A stretch of DNA of 64,000 nt from Aquicella siphonis (GTDB lineage Bacteria > Pseudomonadota > Gammaproteobacteria > DSM-16500). Below are positions 31,862-38,318 of this stretch, piece after piece. The stretch lies in NCBI RefSeq assembly GCF_902459485.1, contig NZ_LR699119.1, positions 1,302,001-1,366,000 on the forward strand, given 5' to 3'. Position numbers and translations under genes: made by a program. The notes under the pieces were generated by a model that searched no databases, had not been told where the DNA came from, and saw only the letters and a program-made list of their open reading frames with translations. The stretch's first letter is position 1. The number at the start of each line of letters is the position of its first letter.

Positions 31862-32122
31862 ATGGTTAAGGATGAAATGGAAGAAGCCGTAAAAAAGGCT
31901 TTCGATGGGTTGAGGATTATAGCCGTTTATTACAATACAGCCGACCACCCCGGCATGTTTATAGTGCGCGAGTTTTTTAGCCATAAAGACGGCATAACTT
32001 TAGGCGCGATACTAGGGCTAACAAAAACGCTAGATGAAGCAAGAAAATTAGTGCCGCCCTACTTACACCGAAGTTCACGTACCCCGGAAGATGAACCCAC
32101 GCTAATAGAAACATGGTTTTAA
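31862..32122 (+). CDS. Small phage protein of unknown function
   Basis: 86 residues with mixed helix and strand; GLRIIAVYYNTADHPGMFIVREFF looks like a short beta-alpha fold. AAGGAAAA before the ATG serves as ribosome-binding site. Not recognised. Confidence 0.6.
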   Translation: MVKDEMEEAVKKAFDGLRIIAVYYNTADHPGMFIVREFFSHKDGITLGAILGLTKTLDEARKLVPPYLHRSSRTPEDEPTLIETWF

Positions 32123-32137
32123 TAAAGGAACATAATA

Positions 32138-32344
32138 ATGGGTGAAAAGTTAGTGCCCGCACTTACATATATAGTACAAAATGCTTGCGAATGCGGCGGC
32201 GCATTCAAATACGATGCGCCCAGATCAACACTTGAAGCAATGGCCGCAGATAAAGGTTTCAAACATATTTGCGATTTATGCAATAAGGTTAGTAATTTTG
32301 ACAGGGTATACCCCTACATAATTCACAAGGAAATATCAGCATGA
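32138..32344 (+). CDS. Small phage protein with CxC and CxxC motifs
   Basis: 68 residues. CECGG (about residue 17) and CDLC (about 45) could form one zinc site. An AAGGA ribosome-binding site lies 9 bases upstream. The 3' end overlaps the next gene by 4 bp. Function unknown. Confidence 0.6.
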   Translation: MGEKLVPALTYIVQNACECGGAFKYDAPRSTLEAMAADKGFKHICDLCNKVSNFDRVYPYIIHKEISA

Positions 32345-32568
32345 GCGGTTGTTTTGATTCAGAAAATAAAAACCCTTTCGTTGAATGGGAAATTGTTTCA
32401 GATACACACTACCACGGCACGACTAGGCGTATGAAAGTTGCGGGAGGTTATTTATACAATCATAGTATCGCTTATGAGTGCAACGGACATTATGAAATAT
32501 CAACATCAATGTGTTTTTTACCACAAGTGCAAATTAACAGTAATGCAGGTTTGACTATATATGCCTAA
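32341..32568 (+). CDS. Small phage protein of unknown function
   Basis: 75 residues, beta-rich with many aromatic residues (WEIVSDTHYHGTTRRMKVAG). It overlaps both neighbours by 4-8 bp, a sign of coupled translation. Not recognised. Confidence 0.55.
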   Translation: MSGCFDSENKNPFVEWEIVSDTHYHGTTRRMKVAGGYLYNHSIAYECNGHYEISTSMCFLPQVQINSNAGLTIYA

Positions 32569-32716
32569 AAAAAAACTTAAGACAAATGACGGTAAAAAAT
32601 GCCCGCATTGCGGGCACCGCGACTTGAAATATAATTTCGGCTTCAATAACCATACGTGCCGCAAATGTAGAAGGATAGTAGGTAATGCGCAATTGCCCAA
32701 CAAAGCACAAAACTGA
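32561..32716 (+). CDS. 51-residue basic zinc-ribbon protein
   Basis: ATG 32561 lies inside the end of the preceding gene and the stop is at 32714-32716. The protein has CPHCG and CRKC fifteen residues apart and a very basic start (PKKKLK). The ribbon plus basic patches suggest nucleic-acid binding. Similar ribbons head many IS1-type and phage regulators, but no further domain is present. Confidence 0.55.
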   Translation: MPKKKLKTNDGKKCPHCGHRDLKYNFGFNNHTCRKCRRIVGNAQLPNKAQN

Positions 32717-33011
32717 ATTTGATAAGAGCGCCATGGAAAGTGAGGTTTCAATTTTGGTAAATGCGCTTGAAGCACAGCTTGAGAATGTGTTTGAAAAATA
32801 CCGCATCATTGATGTTTGCAAATACCAAGCTGATGCTATATTTTTTAATGCCGCCGTTTTGATTGTTTCAAGCGTCATTATAAACATTTTAAATACTGTT
32901 GATATTAGCGAAAGAAACGAAAGGTTCAATGTATTATTAAATATCCTGATAAGCGATATTATTAAAATATGCCCCTCACAATTTATGAAGGCAGAAAAGG
33001 TATGCCACTAG
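32685..33011 (+). CDS. Phage protein of unknown function with hydrophobic helix
   Basis: 108 residues. A hydrophobic stretch (AIFFNAAVLIVSSVIINIL) could be a membrane helix or a buried helix. It overlaps the zinc-ribbon gene by 32 bp; the internal Met at 32733 is an alternative start that would still overlap little or not at all. Not recognised. Confidence 0.45.
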   Translation: MRNCPTKHKTEFDKSAMESEVSILVNALEAQLENVFEKYRIIDVCKYQADAIFFNAAVLIVSSVIINILNTVDISERNERFNVLLNILISDIIKICPSQFMKAEKVCH

Positions 33012-33073
33012 ATGAAGAAAATGCTTTTATTGTAAAAAAATATTATTTATAACCAGCCATAGGAAACTAAAAA

Positions 33074-33424
33074 ATGATGTACTTATTGAAATCGAAGTGT
33101 GAAAAAAATGATGCAGGAGATATGATTATCTGCTTGGAAAAAATCAAGTCAATAAAGGCGCAAAAATTAAAATTTAAAAATGGATCATTTTGTCGATTAA
33201 TAATTAATATGACGCTTGAATCAGATAAAATTGATGATTATTTCGTGGCTAATTTTGACGATGAAGAAAATTTTAGACAAGCATTGAAAAGATTATTAGG
33301 CGCTTGCGGCTCATCTGAAAATGAAGCTCTGGAAATGTCGACTGATTTTGCTTTACATGAAGTCAATCTGGAAGAAAAAATCAGTGCAGTTTTTGAAAAA
33401 TTAAAAGAAACGATTGGAATATAA
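33074..33424 (+). CDS. Phage protein of unknown function
   Basis: 116 residues: N-terminal strands, then two helices rich in Glu (ENEALEMSTDFALHEVNLEE). AGGAAAC precedes the ATG. AT-rich like its neighbours. Not recognised. Confidence 0.6.
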   Translation: MMYLLKSKCEKNDAGDMIICLEKIKSIKAQKLKFKNGSFCRLIINMTLESDKIDDYFVANFDDEENFRQALKRLLGACGSSENEALEMSTDFALHEVNLEEKISAVFEKLKETIGI

Positions 33425-33477
33425 ACAATGAATCGCCCTATTAAAAGTAGGGCGAAATTTTAATCAGGAGAAAGTAA

Positions 33478-33771
33478 ATGTTAGAAAAAAAATATGTAAT
33501 AGTGAGGACGTATTCAGCTGGAGTTTTTGCGGGTGAATTAGAATCTCGGAATGGGCAGGAGATAATTTTAACAAATGCTCGCAGATTGTGGTATTGGGAT
33601 GGTGCATCATCATTAAGTGAGTTGGCTATGCACGGAGTTTCAAAACCATTAAATTGCAAATTTCCATGTGAAGTAGATAGGATTGAATTATTACAAGTCA
33701 TCGAAATACTAGATGTTACAGAAAAAGCAAAAAAATCTATAAAAGGCGTGCCAATATGGACTCAACATTAA
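33478..33771 (+). CDS. Conserved small phage protein (DUF6948-like)
   Basis: 97 residues. The pattern YVIVRTYSAGVFAGELESRN, RRLWYWDGASSLSELAMHG and ECPK-like Cys/Pro turn followed by EVIEILDVTE is shared by a widespread family of short phage proteins that I recall as DUF6948. Function unknown. In other phages a Gly-rich repeat protein commonly follows, as here (16-bp overlap). An AGGAG ribosome-binding site lies 7 bases upstream. Confidence 0.65.
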   Translation: MLEKKYVIVRTYSAGVFAGELESRNGQEIILTNARRLWYWDGASSLSELAMHGVSKPLNCKFPCEVDRIELLQVIEILDVTEKAKKSIKGVPIWTQH

Positions 33772-34043
33772 TTAAAGATGGCTCTGGCTATGGATATGGC
33801 GATGGCTCTGGCTATGGATATGGCGATGGCTCTGGCGATGGCTCTGGCTATGGCGATGGCTCTGGCTATGGCGATGGCGATGGCGATGGCTCTGGCGATG
33901 GCGATGGCTCTGGCGATGGCGATGGCGATGGCTATGGCGATGGCTCTGGCTCTGGCGATGGCTCTGGCTCTGGCTATGGCGATGGCTCTGGCTATGGATA
34001 TGGCGATGGCTCTGGCGATGGCTATGGATATGGCGATGGCTAA
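33756..34043 (+). CDS. Gly-Asp/Ser/Tyr repeat protein
   Basis: 95 residues. After nine ordinary residues the whole protein alternates Gly with Asp, Ser or Tyr to the stop codon. It is acidic and low-complexity, with no hydrophobic core, so it is unlikely to fold by itself; it may be a flexible or phase-separating polymer, a calcium binder, or part of a recoded protein. The frame is set by ATG 33756 inside the previous gene. The hexamer make-up means slippage changes length but keeps frame. Confidence 0.55.
   Translation: MDSTLIKDGSGYGYGDGSGYGYGDGSGDGSGYGDGSGYGDGDGDGSGDGDGSGDGDGDGYGDGSGSGDGSGSGYGDGSGYGYGDGSGDGYGYGDG
33779..34040 (+). repeat. 262-bp degenerate hexanucleotide tandem repeat
   Basis: Built from GGC followed by TCT, TAT or GAT, with occasional GGATAT, about 44 units. 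Higher-order blocks such as GGCTATGGATATGGCGAT recur at 33787, 33811, 33991 and near 34021. Unit gain or loss by slippage would be in frame. Confidence 0.9.
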
Positions 34044-34165
34044 ATATTTATGGCCGACGATACTGAGGATTGGACTAGCGCAAAGTCCGAGAAGGTAGGC
34101 TGTAAGGTATATCCTTATGGGAACACTACCCTAGCAAAGCCAAGGGAAAATAGGCCACAATTTTA

Positions 34166-34261
34166 TGGCAATCACGCAGTGGCGTAACCACTTAGGGGAG
34201 CTTTGAAAAAGAAGCGGTGATGCACCTAATGACGAGGACACCTCGGTGCTATCGATTGCCA
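34166..34261 (+). ncRNA. Candidate structured RNA (four-way junction-like) in a 240-bp gap
   Basis: The gap 34044-34283 has no convincing gene. TGGCAATC (34166-34173) pairs with GATTGCCA (34254-34261). Inside are AGTGG/CCACT (34178-34192), TAGG/CCTA (34193-34228) enclosing GCTT/AAGC, and CGAGG/CCTCG (34233-34245). Upstream are GGACT/AGTCC (34072-34088) and TAAGG/CCTTA (34103-34117). I do not recognise the family. A 45-codon reading frame (34050-34187) overlaps part of it and has only a weak ribosome-binding site. Confidence 0.3.
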
Positions 34262-34283
34262 ATATTAAATCGGAGAAAAAATT

Positions 34284-34547
34284 ATGAATTTTAGCGAAGC
34301 GTTAAATTTAATTAAAGAAGGTAAAAGAGTCTCGCGTTCAGGTTGGAACGGAAAAAATATGTTTTTATATCTAGTTAAAGGTAGTGAGTTTATTGTTAAT
34401 CGCCCTCCTTTGCTTGGGATTTATCCTGAAGGCACCAAAACAAAATATCATGCACACATCGATATGAAAACTTCTCAAGGATATTGTGTTCCATGGGTGC
34501 CTTCGCAATCTGATTTGTTGTCAGAAGACTGGGAAATAGTAGAATGA
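34284..34547 (+). CDS. Tad2-family (DUF2829) anti-Thoeris protein homologue
   Basis: 87 residues, full length for the family. All hallmarks are present: the start MNFSEALNLIKEGKRVSRSG followed by WNGK, the strand MFLYLV, the NRPPLLGIYPEGT loop, the HAHIDMKT segment and the closing PWVPSQSDLLSEDWEIV. Family knowledge: Tad2 sponges bind cyclic ADP-ribose isomers made by Thoeris ThsB, and some bind cyclic dinucleotides of CBASS, so the immune signal is removed. Which ligand this protein binds is not predictable here. CGGAGAAAA precedes the ATG. It opens an accessory cluster with a second Tad2-like gene 1.7 kb on. Confidence 0.88.
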   Translation: MNFSEALNLIKEGKRVSRSGWNGKNMFLYLVKGSEFIVNRPPLLGIYPEGTKTKYHAHIDMKTSQGYCVPWVPSQSDLLSEDWEIVE

Positions 34548-34626
34548 AAATGAACCCGTTTTATTTAGCGTCCGCTTTGCGCGGCGAGCCTGTCGTGATG
34601 AGATCACGGACGAGCTGGAGTGAATT

Positions 34627-35043
34627 ATGAAACTTGAAGAACAAGTAATAAGCCTCGATCTCGCGCGCAAGTTGCATGATCTTGGAGTTAGAAGTGAAAG
34701 TTTATTTCGGTGGCACGATCCTCTTAACGATAACGACTGGGAGCCGACAGCGCTAAAAAAAGCATATATTGAAAAGCATGATTATAATCCTGAAAATTAT
34801 CCTGCATACACGGTAGCTGAACTTGGCGAAATGCTGCCAGTGTGTATTCAGGATTATTATTGGCTGGAAATACATAAAATTGCCAGAAATAAGTATGACG
34901 GATTTATTATTAAATATGTAAATGACTCATTTTATTCTATTTTTATAACAGCAAATAAAAAAGAAGCAGACGCTCGCTGTCTTACATTAGTTTACCTAAT
35001 AGAAAATAACTATGTCAAAGTCGAGGATTTGAATGATAAATAA
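34627..35043 (+). CDS. Conserved phage protein of unknown function
   Basis: 138 residues. The layout (MKLEEQVISLDLARKLHDLG, then ESLFRWHD, then AYTVAELGEMLP and a C-terminal ADARCLTLVYLIENN) occurs in many phage proteins of unknown function that I recall but cannot name. The 79-bp gap before it holds a short hairpin (CGTGAT-GAG-ATCACG). It overlaps the next gene by 11 bp. Confidence 0.65.
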   Translation: MKLEEQVISLDLARKLHDLGVRSESLFRWHDPLNDNDWEPTALKKAYIEKHDYNPENYPAYTVAELGEMLPVCIQDYYWLEIHKIARNKYDGFIIKYVNDSFYSIFITANKKEADARCLTLVYLIENNYVKVEDLNDK

Positions 35044-35272
35044 ATATAGAAAAAAACCAGTTATTATTGAAGCAATGCAATTTACTGGAAATGTTGCGCC
35101 ATTTGAAGTTTTTGTATCTTGTGGAAGATATTCTGATGATGGAACATTTTACATTAAAACGGCAGAAGGTGAAATGCATGTATCACTGAACGATTATGTT
35201 ATTAAAGGGATTAAAGGCGAATTCTATCCATGTAAGCCAGATATTTTTGAAATGACTTATGAGAAAATATAG
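35033..35272 (+). CDS. PGDYG-like small phage protein
   Basis: 79 residues: YRKKPVIIEAMQFTG at the start and DYVIKGIKGEFYPCKPDIFE near the end match the PGDYG family pattern (a small beta-rich protein common in phages). Function unknown. Coupled to the preceding gene by an 11-bp overlap. Confidence 0.65.
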   Translation: MINKYRKKPVIIEAMQFTGNVAPFEVFVSCGRYSDDGTFYIKTAEGEMHVSLNDYVIKGIKGEFYPCKPDIFEMTYEKI

Positions 35273-35283
35273 GATTTGAATAA

Positions 35284-35475
35284 ATGAAACTTTTGGAGAT
35301 ATTAAAAATAATACATGATAATCCATATACTGTAAAAATAACGAGAGACAACTGGCCTTATCATATTCAATTTGACCCAATGTCCGGTTATTTAGAAATA
35401 TGGAATGGAGATGGTGCATTATCTACATATACACTTTCGCTTTTCGACTTTGATTACGAATGGAGAATTTTGTAA
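35284..35475 (+). CDS. Small phage protein of unknown function
   Basis: 63 residues, beta-rich, aromatic (DNWPYHIQFDPMSGYLEIWNG). It may be a short member of the same kind of fold as its neighbours. The stop overlaps the next ATG by one base. Confidence 0.55.
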   Translation: MKLLEILKIIHDNPYTVKITRDNWPYHIQFDPMSGYLEIWNGDGALSTYTLSLFDFDYEWRIL

Positions 35476-35645
35476 TGGGATTAGATATAGCTTTTTATCT
35501 TTATTCTGATGACAAAAAACATGTTTAAAGAATATCAACTTCAGATGGTTATATCTATGTTGCGAATGAAAAAATAGAAGGAATGACAGTTAAAGAGAAT
35601 GATCTTTTTAACCTAATAGATAAATTTTTCAAGGAGAATTTTTAA
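35475..35645 (+). pseudogene. Small gene broken by an in-frame stop codon
   Basis: ATG 35475 is coupled to the previous stop. After 17 codons (MGLDIAFYLYSDDKKHV) a TAA at 35526-35528 interrupts, but the same frame stays open for 38 more codons (starting RISTSDGYIYVANEK) to TAA 35643-35645, which together would give a normal 56-residue protein. A single base change would restore it. Function unknown. Confidence 0.5.
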
Positions 35646-35720
35646 AATGATGAACTTTAAAACGTACAAATGTAAAATGCCTTAGACATATAGTTAATTA
35701 TTTATTAAAGGTATTTAAAT

Positions 35721-36026
35721 ATGTTAGAAAATTCAATAATAGATGATTGGATAAATGCACAAATGCAGGCAATATTACATAGCAAAACATTTAATGCCCC
35801 CACCCTAAATGATCTTGAAAGTATAAAGGTTAACGATTCAGTAAAAATCTGTAACGGACGCGAGCGTTTCTGGGTAACAGTCAAACTCATCGAGGCTGAT
35901 AATATAATAGGAAAAATTGATAACCACCTTACTAATACTAGCAAATATAATTACGGCGATTACGTTAAGTTTAAATCCTATCACATTTACAATATTTTAG
36001 GGCGTAACAATGACGGCAACGAATAA
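35721..36026 (+). CDS. DUF2314-like small protein
   Basis: 101 residues. The second half (VNDSVKICNGRERFWVTVKL, then a Gly turn, DNHLT, and YGDYVKFKSYHIY) follows the DUF2314 pattern: short beta-barrel with a Trp-Val strand and a closing basic strand. Function of the family is unknown to me. It overlaps the next gene by 17 bp, so they form a coupled pair. Confidence 0.5.
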   Translation: MLENSIIDDWINAQMQAILHSKTFNAPTLNDLESIKVNDSVKICNGRERFWVTVKLIEADNIIGKIDNHLTNTSKYNYGDYVKFKSYHIYNILGRNNDGNE

Positions 36027-36222
36027 ACGTGGAATATCATACGCAAAAGTATATTCATACGCACTTGAGATGTTCCAGTATGATAAAGACAAGACAAATT
36101 GCTGGTGGATGAGTAAACTACCTGAATTTGGCAACAAGTCGCCGTATGAAATGGTAAAGGAAGGACGATCAAAAGAGATCGTAAAATTGATAACACGCGC
36201 TACTAATGTCTATACGCGATAA
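36010..36222 (+). CDS. Short protein resembling the ParS/Xre-type DUF2384 half-domain
   Basis: 70 residues. WWMSKLPEFGNKSPYEMVKEG followed by RSKEIVKLI is like the C-terminal DUF2384 pattern (W-x-P-x-G-x-SP-x-E/D-L, then a helix) of MbcA/ParS/Xre antitoxins, but the usual N-terminal helix-turn-helix is absent. It might be a stand-alone antitoxin-like or adaptor protein; coupled to the DUF2314-like gene. Confidence 0.45.
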   Translation: MTATNKRGISYAKVYSYALEMFQYDKDKTNCWWMSKLPEFGNKSPYEMVKEGRSKEIVKLITRATNVYTR

Positions 36223-36238
36223 AAAGGAAGGTATATAG

Positions 36239-36523
36239 ATGGACTTTTGCACGGCATTTAAACATATAAAGGCTGGGAAAATCGTAAAAAGGCGTGGCGT
36301 TGATATTACCACAAAAAAAACTTTCTGGTATTTTCTATACCTTGATCTGGATTATATAAAATTAAACCCGGTACCGCATGACGGTTATTTTTTTCCGATA
36401 AAATATAAAAATGAATTTAGCGATCTAGTATTCGATTGGCAACCTATCCAGGCTGACCTATTTGCTTTGGATTGGGAGGTTGCAAAGAATGTGCGGCGTA
36501 GAAAACCTATAATTAAAGATTAA
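36239..36523 (+). CDS. Divergent Tad2-like (DUF2829-like) protein
   Basis: 94 residues. The frame of the family is recognisable: MDFCTAFKHIKAGKIVKRRG at the start (compare FSEALNLIKEGKRVSRSG), a central FWYFLYL strand, and the ending WQPIQADLFALDWEVA (compare WVPSQSDLLSEDWEIV). The NRPPLLGIYPEGT loop and HAHIDM segment, thought to shape the ligand pocket, are replaced. I infer a diverged paralogue that could bind another signal or none. Last rightward gene before the convergent integrase. An AAGGAAGG ribosome-binding site precedes it. Confidence 0.65.
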   Translation: MDFCTAFKHIKAGKIVKRRGVDITTKKTFWYFLYLDLDYIKLNPVPHDGYFFPIKYKNEFSDLVFDWQPIQADLFALDWEVAKNVRRRKPIIKD

Positions 36524-36532
36524 GAATGCACA

Positions 36533-37138
36533 TTAATAAAGCGCATTCATGACCAATTTTTTTAATCGTTCAGGGTTGCCGTCAACATATTTCAATGTTT
36601 GTTGAACATTGGAATGGCCCATTAACAATTGCAATGATTTAACATCAATGCCTTCTTCTACTAAATTCGTTGCAAACGTTCTACGGCCGCTATGCGAACT
36701 TGCTTTTATACCTGCTTCTTTGTAGATTTTATCAAACAACATGGTGAGTGTGATGTTAGAAAAACCGCCCCCTTTTTGCGAAACAAAAAATGGTTGGTTG
36801 CGCGAAAACACTTCGCGTTTTTTTAACGCGCGGTCAATTCGCCAATCAATATAATCTTTAATAGCGGCTCTAATGCGTTCATCAGTTAAATACATGGCGC
36901 GCGGCGTATTACCCTTGGTACGTTGTAGTTCAACCACTTCATGTACGTTTAGGTTATCGTCAAGCACGTCTTTGACTTTGAGGTTGGCTATTTCTATTGA
37001 ACGTAACCCTAACCCGAAAGAAAAAAGGAGGATTAGGTAATCGCGTTTGGCATATTTTCTAGCAGAAACAATTTTGATCAGTCTTTTGAATTCATCCTTC
37101 GTTAGGACTTTGGCTTGTCCACGGTTTTGCCTTGCCAT
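36533..37138 (-). CDS. Tyrosine recombinase, catalytic domain only (phage integrase or FimB-like)
   Basis: 201 residues. All catalytic positions are visible: Arg46 (LGLRSIEIANL), Lys75, His149 and Arg152 (SSHSGRRTFAT), His175 (MGHSNV) and nucleophile Tyr184 (KYVDGN). The core-binding N-terminal domain of phage integrases is missing, so the size equals FimB/FimE-type inverting recombinases. It lies 9.2 kb from the visible attachment site. It may be the prophage integrase, a truncated one, or an invertase of phage genes. Its promoter side carries a 12-bp inverted repeat. The 3' end converges with the Tad2-like gene, nine bp apart. Confidence 0.88.
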   Translation of the reverse strand: MARQNRGQAKVLTKDEFKRLIKIVSARKYAKRDYLILLFSFGLGLRSIEIANLKVKDVLDDNLNVHEVVELQRTKGNTPRAMYLTDERIRAAIKDYIDWRIDRALKKREVFSRNQPFFVSQKGGGFSNITLTMLFDKIYKEAGIKASSHSGRRTFATNLVEEGIDVKSLQLLMGHSNVQQTLKYVDGNPERLKKLVMNALY

Positions 37139-37158
37139 TTTTTACCCACTTATAAAAT

Positions 37159-37192
37159 ATTATAAAATGTGGATTTTAAGACATTTTATAAT
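37159..37192. promoter_or_regulatory. 12-bp inverted repeat upstream of the recombinase gene
   Basis: ATTATAAAATGT (37159-37170) and ACATTTTATAAT (37181-37192) are perfect inverted copies with a 10-bp spacer, 22 bp centre to centre, i.e. about two helical turns. A direct near-copy TTATAAAATAT sits at 37150-37160. The site lies 21-54 bp before the recombinase start, so an operator or recombinase arm site are both possible. Confidence 0.5.
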
Positions 37193-37494
37193 CTAATCAA
37201 GTGAAAAACGTAGGCAAAACTTTAAGCAACTAAGGGAACCCGCATGATTATTGGTAATGTTGAAAAATGAATCTTTTATAACATTTCCGGCGTGAAACAT
37301 TTGCGTGGAACAACCTATATTTCGCTGACTACTTTCTAAGCTTTAGGGGGATTAGTCACACCCTTCACCGCCCACATGACCGCCTGTTCAAGGTTGGTTT
37401 TTGCAATGGCTTTCATACGGGCATCGGCATATTGCGGCGTTTCAATTGCGTGAAATAACTCCTCAGTGGAATTGCCCCCGCTAAACCGGACCAC

Positions 37495-38277
37495 CTAGTT
37501 TCCGTTCGCAGCCCTTAAAAATTGACGTGGTGACATCATTTTCAATCCTTGATGGGGTGCATTCTCATTATAGTCATCGAACCATCTTGATAGCTTGCTC
37601 ATCACATCATGCATATTCTCAAGCTTATCCAATGACGCATAATCTCGTTTAAAAGTCTTAACAAAAGCCTCAGCCATACCATTACTTTCCGGACTGTAAG
37701 ATGGTGTTGTACAAACATCAAAGCCGAGTGTCCTAGCAAATTTAACGGTGTCATGCGATACATAGCAAGGTCCATTGTCAGTGAGCCATTGTATCGGGCG
37801 TGGCAGTCTATCAACTTTTCCAAATCGGTGTTCAACGCACTCAGTCATCAAATCACGAATGGCTTCACCATCAATACCAATTGTTGATGCAACATATCCA
37901 AGCACTTCTCGATCACATGTATCCATCGCAAAGGCTACAAACACTCTATCTCCATTCTGGCACTGAATGCTAAATGCATCTGAACACCACCGAGTGTTGC
38001 TTCTCAGCGTGATAATCTTGCCATCATGTATGCGCGACGGCTTCTTACCATAAGCTGGTAAAAGCAATTTATTCAGCTTCATGATTCGATAGACGCGCTT
38101 GTGATTTACCGTATTTTTACCTTCATTTCGCAAGCGATGGTTCAATAACGTCGTGATGCGTCGATAACCGTAACTGCCACGTTGATCCGCTATTTCACGA
38201 ATGTATGGCAACAGAGCTTCATCTTCCTGCGGATTATATCGTGTAATGTGCTTTTTCATTTTCTTCAGCTTCTCCAT
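37495..38277 (-). CDS. IS3-family transposase OrfB (DDE integrase domain)
   Basis: 260 residues. A helical HTH_21-like start (DEALLPYIREIADQRGSYGYRR) and the rve integrase domain: Asp in RWCSDAFSIQ, Asp in WLTDNGPCY and Glu in PESNGMAEAFVKTFKRDY form the DDE triad. The frame is open upstream of the Met (GLRAIARALQVARSNI), in -1 relation to OrfA, so an OrfAB fusion by frameshifting near the end of orfA is likely, though no strong slippery heptamer is seen. Complete. Confidence 0.93.
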   Translation of the reverse strand: MEKLKKMKKHITRYNPQEDEALLPYIREIADQRGSYGYRRITTLLNHRLRNEGKNTVNHKRVYRIMKLNKLLLPAYGKKPSRIHDGKIITLRSNTRWCSDAFSIQCQNGDRVFVAFAMDTCDREVLGYVASTIGIDGEAIRDLMTECVEHRFGKVDRLPRPIQWLTDNGPCYVSHDTVKFARTLGFDVCTTPSYSPESNGMAEAFVKTFKRDYASLDKLENMHDVMSKLSRWFDDYNENAPHQGLKMMSPRQFLRAANGN

Positions 38278-38318
38278 AATATTTGAACGCGCAACTTGTA
38301 GTGCCCGTGCAATAGCCC

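Noticed and set aside
33002-33052. 16-codon frame after the 32685-33011 gene
   Set aside because: Too short and without motif or clear ribosome-binding site.
33779-34040. CRISPR-like array
   Set aside because: Repeats are directly adjacent hexamers without spacers.
33778-34098. Alternate frame of the repeat giving MALAMDMAM-type protein
   Set aside because: Shadow of the hexamer repeat; the frame starting in the previous gene with a real N-terminus is preferred.
34050-34187. 45-codon gene (MADDTEDWTSAKSEK...)
   Set aside because: Weak ribosome-binding site and overlap with several hairpins; kept only as an alternative to the RNA candidate.
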